A stretch of DNA of 6,458 nt, taken from contig SKOM01000047.1 in the NCBI GenBank assembly GCA_007120095.1, positions 1 to 6,458 of the forward strand, in the 5' to 3' direction. The notes under the pieces were generated by a model. That model searched no databases, was not told the origin of the DNA, and saw only the letters and a list, made by a program, of their open reading frames with translations. Shown piece after piece: positions 1 through 4,746 of this stretch. A program made the translations under genes and the position numbers. The DNA is from Candidatus Competibacteraceae bacterium. GTDB taxonomy: Bacteria > Pseudomonadota > Gammaproteobacteria > Competibacterales > Competibacteraceae. How positions within the stretch are numbered: the stretch's first letter is position 1; every line of letters starts with the position of its first letter.

Positions 1-113
1 CACACATGGAATCCTCTGCAATCCAGTGCACTACCGTCAGCGTCATAACATGAGGCTGTTCGGGTTGAGTAACTGGATAAATAACGGCTTCTGCCCATGA
101 GTAAGCTCCGTAT

Positions 114-141
114 GCATTCCCACGCAGGAGCGTGGGAACGA
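114..141. repeat. Short hairpin repeat, 8-bp stem
   Basis: TTCCCACG at 117-124 pairs perfectly with CGTGGGAA at 131-138 around the 6-nt loop CAGGAG. The arrangement resembles the GTTCCCACGC/GCGTGGGAAC type of dispersed intergenic repeat that I know from many gammaproteobacterial genomes. Only one copy is in this window, so dispersal is inferred. No T-run follows on either strand, so it does not look like a simple intrinsic terminator. Confidence 0.65.
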
Positions 142-176
142 GTGATACCTATAAGCTACCTCATTATTATAACCCT

Positions 177-209
177 CGTCATTCCGCCAAGGATTGGCGG
201 AATCCAGTG
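177..209 (+). repeat. Hairpin repeat copy A, 10-bp stem
   Basis: ATTCCGCCAA at 181-190 pairs perfectly with TTGGCGGAAT at 194-203 around a 3-nt GGA loop. It is flanked by CGTC on the left and CCAGTG on the right. Copy B at 291-324 has the same flanks and loop in the opposite orientation. The two differ by one paired change at the loop end of the stem. This is the style of the 'CGTCATTCC...GGAATCCAG' dispersed repeats known in proteobacteria. Confidence 0.8.
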
Positions 210-272
210 CCAAGGACGGCTGCCTAGATATGGGTAGCGGCATCAGGGTTACATTCAGCCCCCGTTGTCATC

Positions 273-1343
273 CTACCGTTCACCTCCCTGTGACTGGATT
301 CCGCCAGTCCCTGGCGGAATGACGAAATTGGTGGACAAGGTTGATGCTGGAGTAGTTTCAGTCGTCTCCCCAACGTCAGGGGGCATAGTCCGTTCTGGAA
401 GCGGATTGATTTGCGGCCAGGCATCGGGTTTAAGGGGACGCGGCAGTGGTGGAACAACAATCTCAGGGATATGATGGGTGCCCGCCAGCAAGGCGCTGAC
501 CAAAAGCAGCGGCGGCAAGCCCAACACCCACGGGGGCATTTCAAACCCGCGGTTAAATAACAGCACTTGCAATAAGGGCAGGCTGGCCAAAACGGCGGCA
601 CAGGCCAACAGCGGTAGCGCCCGCTGAAAGGCTGCCCGCCAGCGTGCCTGCTTAAAGCGCGGATGAAACTCACCAGGCGCAGCGGCCAGGGTCGTCGCCA
701 GATGCGCTACGGTATGATCAAACCGCGTTTGTAAATCAAGGCTGCACTGCGGTTCACGGCGGGTGACATGCAATAAACTATTCCAACAGCCCCGCCGCCA
801 GCGCAAAGGCCGCCATGCCCAACCCAATACCGCCAGCACATCTTCGGGGAGTTGATAATCGTCAGCACCGTGCAGAGTGAGTTCCGCCGGTACCCGACCA
901 CCCGCTTGAGTGGCCAGCCGTAACTGAACGGTACCGATATTCGCCTCAGCCGCCGTCAGCCAGGCCATACTGGAACGAGTCAAATCCACCGTATAGCTAT
1001 GGGCTACCGGCCACTCAGCAACGACCGTGAATTGGCTCTCCGGGGGTGTGGCTAACACCCGTTCGTAAGCGGCCTCGGGACTGGGGCCATCGACTTGGAG
1101 GTACGCCGTGGTTCCATTGGCATGGCGCAACTGGCGCACCGCCCGATACCGTTCGGGACGGGGATTTTCCAAATACAGCGATTCCACCAGGGTTAATTTC
1201 GCTGCACCGACCTCGGTATGGGTGATGGTCTGGAAAACAATTTTACGCGCCGAACGCTCGCTGTCGGCCAAATCAACCCGGCGGCCGTGGCGAGCAAACG
1301 CGGCAACCAAAATCAATATATCGTGGTGTGTGAGGGGAATCAT
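273..1343 (-). CDS. Unrecognised protein with two membrane segments, 356 aa
   Basis: I cannot assign this protein to a characterised family. The N-terminal part, about residues 1-235, looks soluble and has no signal peptide or catalytic motif I recognise. Two hydrophobic segments follow at about 242-263 and 272-288. After them come a proline-rich stretch (about 293-325) and a Thr/Ser-rich tail. The protein is therefore probably an inner-membrane protein with a large N-terminal cytoplasmic domain. The ATG at 1343 has a GGAG ribosome site 7 nt upstream. The gene starts 17 nt after the DUF2788 gene, so the two are probably co-transcribed. Oddly, residues 341-351 (VIPPGTGGIQS) are encoded by the hairpin repeat at 291-324. 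The true C-terminus may once have been elsewhere, with the present TAG at 273-275 reached by reading through the repeat. The long frame, ribosome site and operon position make the gene itself likely. Confidence 0.75.
   Translation of the reverse strand: MIPLTHHDILILVAAFARHGRRVDLADSERSARKIVFQTITHTEVGAAKLTLVESLYLENPRPERYRAVRQLRHANGTTAYLQVDGPSPEAAYERVLATPPESQFTVVAEWPVAHSYTVDLTRSSMAWLTAAEANIGTVQLRLATQAGGRVPAELTLHGADDYQLPEDVLAVLGWAWRPLRWRRGCWNSLLHVTRREPQCSLDLQTRFDHTVAHLATTLAAAPGEFHPRFKQARWRAAFQRALPLLACAAVLASLPLLQVLLFNRGFEMPPWVLGLPPLLLVSALLAGTHHIPEIVVPPLPRPLKPDAWPQINPLPERTMPPDVGETTETTPASTLSTNFVIPPGTGGIQSQGGER
291..324 (-). repeat. Hairpin repeat copy B, inverted, inside a reading frame
   Basis: ATTCCGCCAG at 298-307 pairs with CTGGCGGAAT at 311-320 around a 3-nt loop. 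Read on the minus strand it matches copy A: CGTC flank, loop GGA, then CCAGT. The A-T pair at the loop end of copy A is a G-C pair here, a paired change that keeps the stem intact. This copy lies within the last codons of the 356-residue gene. Confidence 0.8.
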
Positions 1344-1360
1344 AAGGCCGCTCCGTCGGA

Positions 1361-1573
1361 TTACAAATCCAGCCAGCGAGCGATAATCGATTTAGCCACA
1401 AATCCGAACATACCCAAACCTAATACCAAAAACAGGGCGAACATACCGAAACGACCGGCTTTAGACTCACGACCGATTTTGTAAATAATAAAACACATAT
1501 AACCCATTAACAGGGTCAACCCAAACATCAGACCGTAATAGGCGATGTCTTCTTCACGAATACCAAATAACAT
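1361..1573 (-). CDS. DUF2788 family small membrane protein, 70 aa
   Basis: This is a small inner-membrane protein with two predicted helices, at about residues 13-32 and 43-64. Between them is a short charged loop, GRESKAGRFG (34-43). The 'SKAGRFG ... LGLGMFGFVAKSII' pattern matches what I know of the DUF2788 family, whose members are about 70 residues long and have no established function. The length is normal and the frame is intact. The ATG at 1573 has AGGAA about 8 nt upstream. The stop lies 17 nt before the start of the 356-residue gene, which suggests one transcript. Only 24 nt separate it from vapC upstream, with no terminator visible, so it may also receive transcription from the toxin-antitoxin promoter. 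Confidence 0.8.
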   Translation of the reverse strand: MLFGIREEDIAYYGLMFGLTLLMGYMCFIIYKIGRESKAGRFGMFALFLVLGLGMFGFVAKSIIARWLDL

Positions 1574-1597
1574 GCTAACGGTTCCTAAAAAACGCTC

Positions 1598-2020
1598 TCA
1601 ACCAAATCCCCAAGGATTGATGACCGGTATGGGCAGGTTATCGAAGTGCCGGGTGTTGCGCGTGGCTAAGGTGGCACCATGCGCTAGCGCGATACCCGCA
1701 ATGAATGTGTCGCGCATGTCCACGGGACGACCCTGCTGCTTTCGATCAGCGGCCAATTGTGCAGCTCGGTAGGCCGCACATGCATCAAAGACCACGATTC
1801 GATGATCCAGTTCGACTCGCACCAGTGCATCCAAGCGCTGCTCCAACAAAGTCTTGCGCTGACCATCAGCCAGCACAGCCAAGCCGTAGCGCGCCTCGAA
1901 CAGGGTAATGCTGCTGATCCACACCGCTTCAGCAGCCTGTGCATCCAGCCAAGCAATGACGGCTGACTCGGGTTTACGCTGCATCAACGCCGAAAGCACA
2001 TTGGTATCGAGGATGATCAT
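1598..2020 (-). CDS. vapC: VapC/FitB-type PIN-domain toxin, 140 aa
   Basis: This is a PIN-domain ribonuclease of a type II toxin-antitoxin pair, expected to cleave RNA with Mg2+ and to be held inactive by the antitoxin encoded just upstream. The family hallmarks are in order: MIILDTNVLS with Asp5, SSITLFEARYG with Glu42, DMRDTFIAGIA with Asp104, and ATRNTRHF at 119-126, ending in VINPW. Residue 125 is His where many relatives have Asp (TRNxRDF). I believe His variants also occur, so loss of activity cannot be concluded. Length is normal for the family. Its ATG overlaps the antitoxin stop by 4 nt (ATGA), so translation is probably coupled. The target RNA cannot be read from sequence. An alternative name is FitB-like. 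Confidence 0.92.
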   Translation of the reverse strand: MIILDTNVLSALMQRKPESAVIAWLDAQAAEAVWISSITLFEARYGLAVLADGQRKTLLEQRLDALVRVELDHRIVVFDACAAYRAAQLAADRKQQGRPVDMRDTFIAGIALAHGATLATRNTRHFDNLPIPVINPWGFG

Positions 2021-2265
2021 TGATCCATGGCCATCGGCTCGATCCGCTGATCCCGCAACTCCGGCAAGGGCTGGTCTAGCCCTACATCGGCAAATCGAGC
2101 CGCCATACGCGAACCTAAGCCTTCTGACGCTTCCGGTCGGTCATAGACTACCCGCCGTAGGATTTGGCGAACTTCTTCCTCCATGCTTCGCCCATGCGCC
2201 CTCGCCCGCTGCTGCAGAGCCACTTTTACATCATCATCTAGGTTCCGAACGACAAATTGCGCCAT
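2017..2265 (-). CDS. vapB: VapB/FitA-type ribbon-helix-helix antitoxin, 82 aa
   Basis: This is the antitoxin partner of the PIN toxin. Residues 1-40 look like an Arc/FitA-type ribbon-helix-helix: a short beta strand (MAQFVVRNL), then two helices (DDVKVALQQRARAHG and SMEEEVRQILRRVV). They would form the DNA-binding dimer that represses its own operon. The rest, about 41-82, is likely the flexible segment that wraps the toxin. I chose the ATG at 2265-2263 because GGAGG sits 5 nt upstream. An in-frame ATG four codons earlier (2277) overlaps that ribosome site and is unlikely. The stop overlaps the vapC start. Autoregulation probably acts through the GATATC-rich region upstream. Confidence 0.9.
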   Translation of the reverse strand: MAQFVVRNLDDDVKVALQQRARAHGRSMEEEVRQILRRVVYDRPEASEGLGSRMAARFADVGLDQPLPELRDQRIEPMAMDQ

Positions 2266-2269
2266 AACA

Positions 2270-2276
2270 GCCTCCA
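2270..2276 (-). promoter_or_regulatory. Ribosome binding site that sets the vapB start
   Basis: On the minus strand, ATGGAGG is followed by CTGTT and then ATG. The GGAGG (2275-2271) is 5 nt from the ATG at 2265, ideal for that start, and it makes the upstream in-frame ATG at 2277 part of the ribosome site. Confidence 0.75.
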
Positions 2277-2300
2277 TTGAATCACCATTGCAAGCTGGAT

Positions 2301-2314
2301 GATATCACGATATC
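2301..2314. promoter_or_regulatory. Candidate vapBC operator
   Basis: Two GATATC palindromes (2301-2306 and 2309-2314) are separated by AC, 36 nt upstream of the chosen vapB start. Paired short palindromes near the promoter are the usual target of ribbon-helix-helix antitoxins, so this is the best operator candidate. A TTGACT that could be a -35 box lies at 2345-2340 on the minus strand, but no good -10 box sits at standard spacing, so the promoter itself is not settled. Confidence 0.4.
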
Positions 2315-2358
2315 GCCACAAGGCCATCTAAACCCGCGTAGTCAAGTGTAATGGGGTG

Positions 2359-2380
2359 TTATTCTGAGGGGATAGAATAA
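2359..2380. terminator. AT-rich hairpin between rnk and vapB
   Basis: TTATTCT at 2359-2365 pairs with AGAATAA at 2374-2380 around an 8-nt loop. It lies 25 nt past the rnk stop in the direction of rnk transcription. No T-run follows, so it is at best a weak terminator or a transcript 3'-end structure. It could also be a protein-binding site for the vapB promoter. Confidence 0.35.
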
Positions 2381-2384
2381 TTGG

Positions 2385-2432
2385 CGAACGATCACGGAGA
2401 CTTTTCAGCGGTGGTATTCACCAGATCGTTCG
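2385..2432 (-). terminator. Long-stem hairpin over the rnk stop codon
   Basis: CGAACGATC at 2385-2393 is a perfect 9-bp inverted repeat of GATCGTTCG at 2424-2432. A small inner hairpin, GGTG/CACC (2410-2413 with 2419-2422), lies within the 30-nt loop. The rnk stop (2407-2405) falls in the loop, so the last codons of rnk are part of the structure. It could end transcription or protect the 3' end of the bciB-rnk mRNA. There is no T-run, so function is inferred from structure and position only. Confidence 0.4.
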
Positions 2433-2830
2433 GGCTGATAGATGACATCTTCCACGCATACTCGAAGCATCCCGCCGCCTGGCTTCGGCCACTCGATGGA
2501 GTCACCGACCGCAAGCCCGATCAACGCGCTACCTACAGGAGCAAGAATTGAAATTTTTTCACTGCTGGAGTCCATATCCTTGGGATAGACCAAGGTCAAG
2601 GTAAATTGTTGCGCTGAAGATTCCACGCGAAACTTCACCGTCGAGTTCATTGTTATCACCGTAGGAGGAATCTCATTCGGCTCAACAATCTCGGCCCGTT
2701 GCAACTCTGACTCCAGCTCTTCTTTGCCTGGAAATGAACCCTTCGGCAAGGAATCCAACAGCGCTTCCAGTCGCTCAGCGTCGCGCGACGAAATCACAAT
2801 ATGAGGTCTGGCATCTTCAGTGTTGTGCAT
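2405..2830 (-). CDS. rnk: Rnk, regulator of nucleoside diphosphate kinase, 141 aa
   Basis: Rnk is a cytoplasmic relative of the GreA/GreB transcript cleavage factors that binds RNA polymerase through the secondary channel and was named for its effect on nucleoside diphosphate kinase levels. The first 50 or so residues form the short N-terminal helical arm (SRDAERLEALL ... ELESELQRAEIV). The rest is the FKBP-like C-terminal domain, with the familiar blocks TMNSTVKFR (60-68), LVYPKDM (80-86), APVGSALIGLAVGDSIEWP (97-115) and YQPERSGEY (131-139). Length is close to the E. coli protein, and the match in these blocks is strong from memory. The ATG at 2830 follows the BciB-like gene by 11 nt, with an AAGAGA-type ribosome site in that gap, so the two are probably one transcript. 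The stop codon lies inside a 9-bp-stem hairpin. Confidence 0.93.
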   Translation of the reverse strand: MHNTEDARPHIVISSRDAERLEALLDSLPKGSFPGKEELESELQRAEIVEPNEIPPTVITMNSTVKFRVESSAQQFTLTLVYPKDMDSSSEKISILAPVGSALIGLAVGDSIEWPKPGGGMLRVCVEDVIYQPERSGEYHR

Positions 2831-2841
2831 ACAAATCTCTT

Positions 2842-4041
2842 TTATTCAAGGTCATTACGTTCTCCCCGCTGGGCTTGTAGCCCGTAAGGTTTAACCAAAT
2901 CCCAGATATGGGGCGGTATCATGTAGCGCATACGCCGAGGCTGTTGCCGCCGCAGATGTAAAACGGTTTCAATCGCTTTCATTTCCACCCGCGCCCGAGC
3001 AAATTCTAAACCGCGCGGGCCGATTTTCGGCATCAGCCATGCGACCAGGGGTCGCAGCCAGTTGGGCGTGCCGCGTACGGGTAGCCCACCCGCGGCGCGT
3101 TCGACATTCTTGAGAAACCCGCGTACCGGCGCTTGGCGCTTACCCGCACTGCTCGGCGTTGTAATGGCCAGTTCCGCGCCCAATAATTCCATCAACGCCT
3201 TGCCACGTTGATTGCGTACCAATAACCATTGTTGGCCATCGCCGCCCATATAGCCCACCGTAATGTCCGCCAGCACATTGGTGTAATCGACACAGCTTTG
3301 ACAAGTGAGCGGAAAGAAATCCGCCGGCAATTGGGAAATCGGTAACTTCAGAAAGGGAATCTCGCGGATCTCGCCGCTGTTAAAGCGCAACTCCACATGA
3401 TAATCGGCGCGAAATTCCAAATACTCGATGGTTTCCGGCTGATCCGACAGCAGCGCCAGGAACTGGTGAAAATGCTCGGTGGTGGTGTTATCCGAGCACG
3501 GAGTACCGATGACATAGAGCTGCTCTAGGCCCCACTCTTGTTGTAACGCTCGCAGGGCATAGACCTGACAGGGAATGCCGATCACGGCTAGACGCCGATG
3601 CCCCTGTTGCACTGCGGGTTCTAACAGTGACAACAGCGGCGCATACCCCATACGCATACCGCGACACTCGGCCATATCCGCTGCGGCGGTGACTAATACC
3701 GGCTGGGGTCGCCAGCGATCTTGCGGATCAGCCCGCATGGTCAACACGGCGTCCACCGTGTTGGTTTCCAGCAGGCGTTCACCGATGCGGGTGGTCATCC
3801 CTGTCCATTGCGCACCGCTGAGCGGCTTTACCAGACGCGCCCGCAACATATCCGCAAACACGCCAAAAAACAGCTCATCGGATCGCTGCGGGTCACGGCT
3901 GCGGCCATGAAACCGCTGCTCCAGTTGCGTATACTGCGGTTTAATAAACTGGCAAGCCCGCCCACAGCGTTTAGGATCGGCGGTGCGGGAGATACCGCAA
4001 TCGGTGCACAAATCGCGGTGTGGAGCTAAAGAAGCGACCAT
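2842..4041 (-). CDS. bciB: BciB/HCAR-type FrhB-family reductase (8-vinyl reductase-like), 399 aa
   Basis: The protein belongs to the F420 hydrogenase/dehydrogenase beta subunit (FrhB/FdhB) family and most resembles the branch holding BciB, the ferredoxin-dependent 3,8-divinyl (proto)chlorophyllide 8-vinyl reductase, and plant 7-hydroxymethyl chlorophyll a reductase. Those enzymes carry FAD and [4Fe-4S] clusters. Branch features visible here are HGRSRD (45-50), LSGAQWTG (74-81), VIGIPCQVYALRAL (153-166), IGTPCSDN (178-185), CQSCVDYTNVLADITVGYMG (247-266) and IGPRGLEFAR (340-349). The N-terminal cysteines are Cys12, Cys15, Cys26 and Cys30. Ser18 sits where a CxxCGxC motif would have its third Cys, so Cys26 may take its place. 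Length fits the branch. The ATG at 4041 has AAGGA about 7 nt upstream. A role in (bacterio)chlorophyll synthesis is likely but unproven without neighbouring bch genes. Another tetrapyrrole or ferredoxin-linked reduction is the alternative. Confidence 0.75.
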   Translation of the reverse strand: MVASLAPHRDLCTDCGISRTADPKRCGRACQFIKPQYTQLEQRFHGRSRDPQRSDELFFGVFADMLRARLVKPLSGAQWTGMTTRIGERLLETNTVDAVLTMRADPQDRWRPQPVLVTAAADMAECRGMRMGYAPLLSLLEPAVQQGHRRLAVIGIPCQVYALRALQQEWGLEQLYVIGTPCSDNTTTEHFHQFLALLSDQPETIEYLEFRADYHVELRFNSGEIREIPFLKLPISQLPADFFPLTCQSCVDYTNVLADITVGYMGGDGQQWLLVRNQRGKALMELLGAELAITTPSSAGKRQAPVRGFLKNVERAAGGLPVRGTPNWLRPLVAWLMPKIGPRGLEFARARVEMKAIETVLHLRRQQPRRMRYMIPPHIWDLVKPYGLQAQRGERNDLE

Positions 4042-4051
4042 ATAAAAATCC

Positions 4052-4076
4052 TTGATCTTGATGAAATCATTTTATA
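4052..4076 (-). promoter_or_regulatory. Possible bciB promoter with FNR-like box
   Basis: On the minus strand, TATAAA (4076-4071) could be a -10 box 29 nt before the bciB start, though no good -35 lies at normal spacing. Just downstream, TTCAT-CAAG-ATCAA (4065-4052) matches the FNR/Anr consensus TTGAT-N4-ATCAA at 9 of 10 positions. It overlaps the expected transcription start and the ribosome site, so a bound regulator there would more likely repress than activate. One mismatch in a short motif can arise by chance. Confidence 0.25.
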
Positions 4077-4200
4077 GCCATTCGCTCTGTTTTCCAGACA
4101 TGAAAGTGTTGTTTGCCCTGATGATCGTGGTGATAGGGGCGGTTCGCGAACCGCCGATGGCGAGCTGTTCTAATGTTCGGATAGTTTATTAAATGGCTAT
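4074..4200. repeat. Intergenic segment with 18-bp palindrome and short end repeats
   Basis: A perfect 18-bp palindrome, GGCGGTTCGCGAACCGCC, occupies 4138-4155 between the small membrane protein gene and bciB. It is bounded at a distance by a 9-nt inverted repeat: ATAGCCATT at 4074-4082 and AATGGCTAT at 4192-4200. The palindrome resembles the 'AGGGGCGGTTCGCGAACCGCCC' type of dispersed repeat I know from proteobacterial genomes. No target duplication is visible at the ends and no T-run follows on either strand. I see no gene in 4042-4237. Confidence 0.5.
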
Positions 4201-4237
4201 GTCTCGTGCTTTTTGCTTTTGGATAGTGAGCGTCAAG

Positions 4238-4618
4238 TTAGCCGCCTGCTGTGGCTGGCAGCGCTTGCCACATCAGGTAACCGCAAATCGGAATGGCAAC
4301 AAAGCCAAGCCGTCCAAACAGACGCGGCGTATCGCTCAGCCCTAATACTCTTTCCAGCAGGTACCAGGCCAGTTGAATCGACAGTGCGCCGCCAAACAGC
4401 ACCAGCACTTGTAACCAACTGACATTGAAACCCCAATACAGTAAAAACCACAACCCATACAGTGTTGCGATAATCACAAAAACAAACAGACCGCCGCGTG
4501 ACGGGCTGGTTTCGGGGTCACGCAAAGTTCTCAGATAGGCTTTCTGATAAGCCAAAAAAAAGCTGTAAGCTGTGTAGCTGGCGAGTAAAGACAGTGGGGG
4601 AATGGCGTACATGAGCAA
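4238..4618 (-). CDS. Small four-helix membrane protein of unknown function, 124-126 aa
   Basis: I do not recognise the family. Four hydrophobic segments are visible, at about residues 5-23, 44-64, 67-88 and 104-121. A charged loop (about 24-43, KAYLRTLRDPETSPSRGG) lies between the first two. It is very likely an integral inner-membrane protein. The start is uncertain: a TTG at 4618 has a GAGA element 5-6 nt upstream, while the ATG two codons later (4612) is further from any ribosome site. The difference is only two residues. The gene is divergent from azlC across a gap of about 128 nt and is the first gene upstream of bciB on the same strand. The 196-nt gap with its palindrome argues against a tight operon with bciB. 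No frameshift or internal stop was seen. Confidence 0.7.
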   Translation of the reverse strand: MLMYAIPPLSLLASYTAYSFFLAYQKAYLRTLRDPETSPSRGGLFVFVIIATLYGLWFLLYWGFNVSWLQVLVLFGGALSIQLAWYLLERVLGLSDTPRLFGRLGFVAIPICGYLMWQALPATAGG

Positions 4619-4691
4619 TTCGATCTCGTCGTTGCGAAACTATGGTAACCAGCATACCGCAGATGCGGGGCTGTGATGGAAGCATTGTTAA

Positions 4692-4713
4692 TGGCATACT
4701 CACAAGTCTTGTG
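4692..4713 (+). promoter_or_regulatory. Candidate azlC promoter and operator
   Basis: A 13-bp inverted repeat, CACAAG-T-CTTGTG (4701-4713), lies 33 nt upstream of the azlC ATG. Directly before it, TGGCATACT (4692-4700) could be an extended -10 box (TG, one base, then CATACT), although a good -35 is not visible. The inverted repeat would then cover the transcription start, a typical repressor site. The regulator cannot be named from the sequence. Confidence 0.3.
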
Positions 4714-4746
4714 GCTATTGTCCAGACATTCAATCATTCCTCAATC

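Larger units (their letters stand above)
1..272. other. Intergenic region with hairpin repeats, no gene
   Basis: I see no convincing gene here. The open frames that cross the region run through the hairpin repeats and give repeat-derived peptides without family features. The segment holds a short hairpin at 117-138 and a longer-stem hairpin at 181-203. A possible decayed fragment lies near 8-29, where the string AATCCAGTGC (also found just after the 181-203 hairpin) recurs. The region lies downstream of the minus-strand gene ending at 273. Confidence 0.6.

Noticed and set aside
43..243. Open frame of 66 codons on the minus strand
   Set aside because: It runs through two hairpin repeats, has no family features, and its composition is explained by the repeats.
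224..673. 149-codon minus-strand frame overlapping the 356-residue gene
   Set aside because: It lies in another frame of the longer gene, is rich in Cys, Trp and Arg in a way typical of out-of-frame reading, and extends across a hairpin repeat.
1108..1484. Plus-strand frames of 92 and 88 codons
   Set aside because: They are antisense to the 356-residue and DUF2788 genes, have no recognisable domain and no ribosome site I could see.
1598..2020. vapC as an inactive toxin because of His125
   Set aside because: Asp5, Glu42 and Asp104 are all present, and His at that place also seems to occur in related proteins, so inactivation is not supported.
2385..2432. Hairpin at the end of rnk as an integron attC site
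   Set aside because: The arms lack the conserved GTT/AAC core boxes of attC sites, and no integrase or gene cassette array is present.
3575..4029. Plus-strand frames of 111 and 102 codons
   Set aside because: Both are antisense shadows of the BciB-like gene, whose protein is clearly recognised.
4642..4746. 35-residue N-terminal extension of AzlC
   Set aside because: The extra residues do not resemble AzlC, would exceed the family's usual length, and overlap the likely promoter region.
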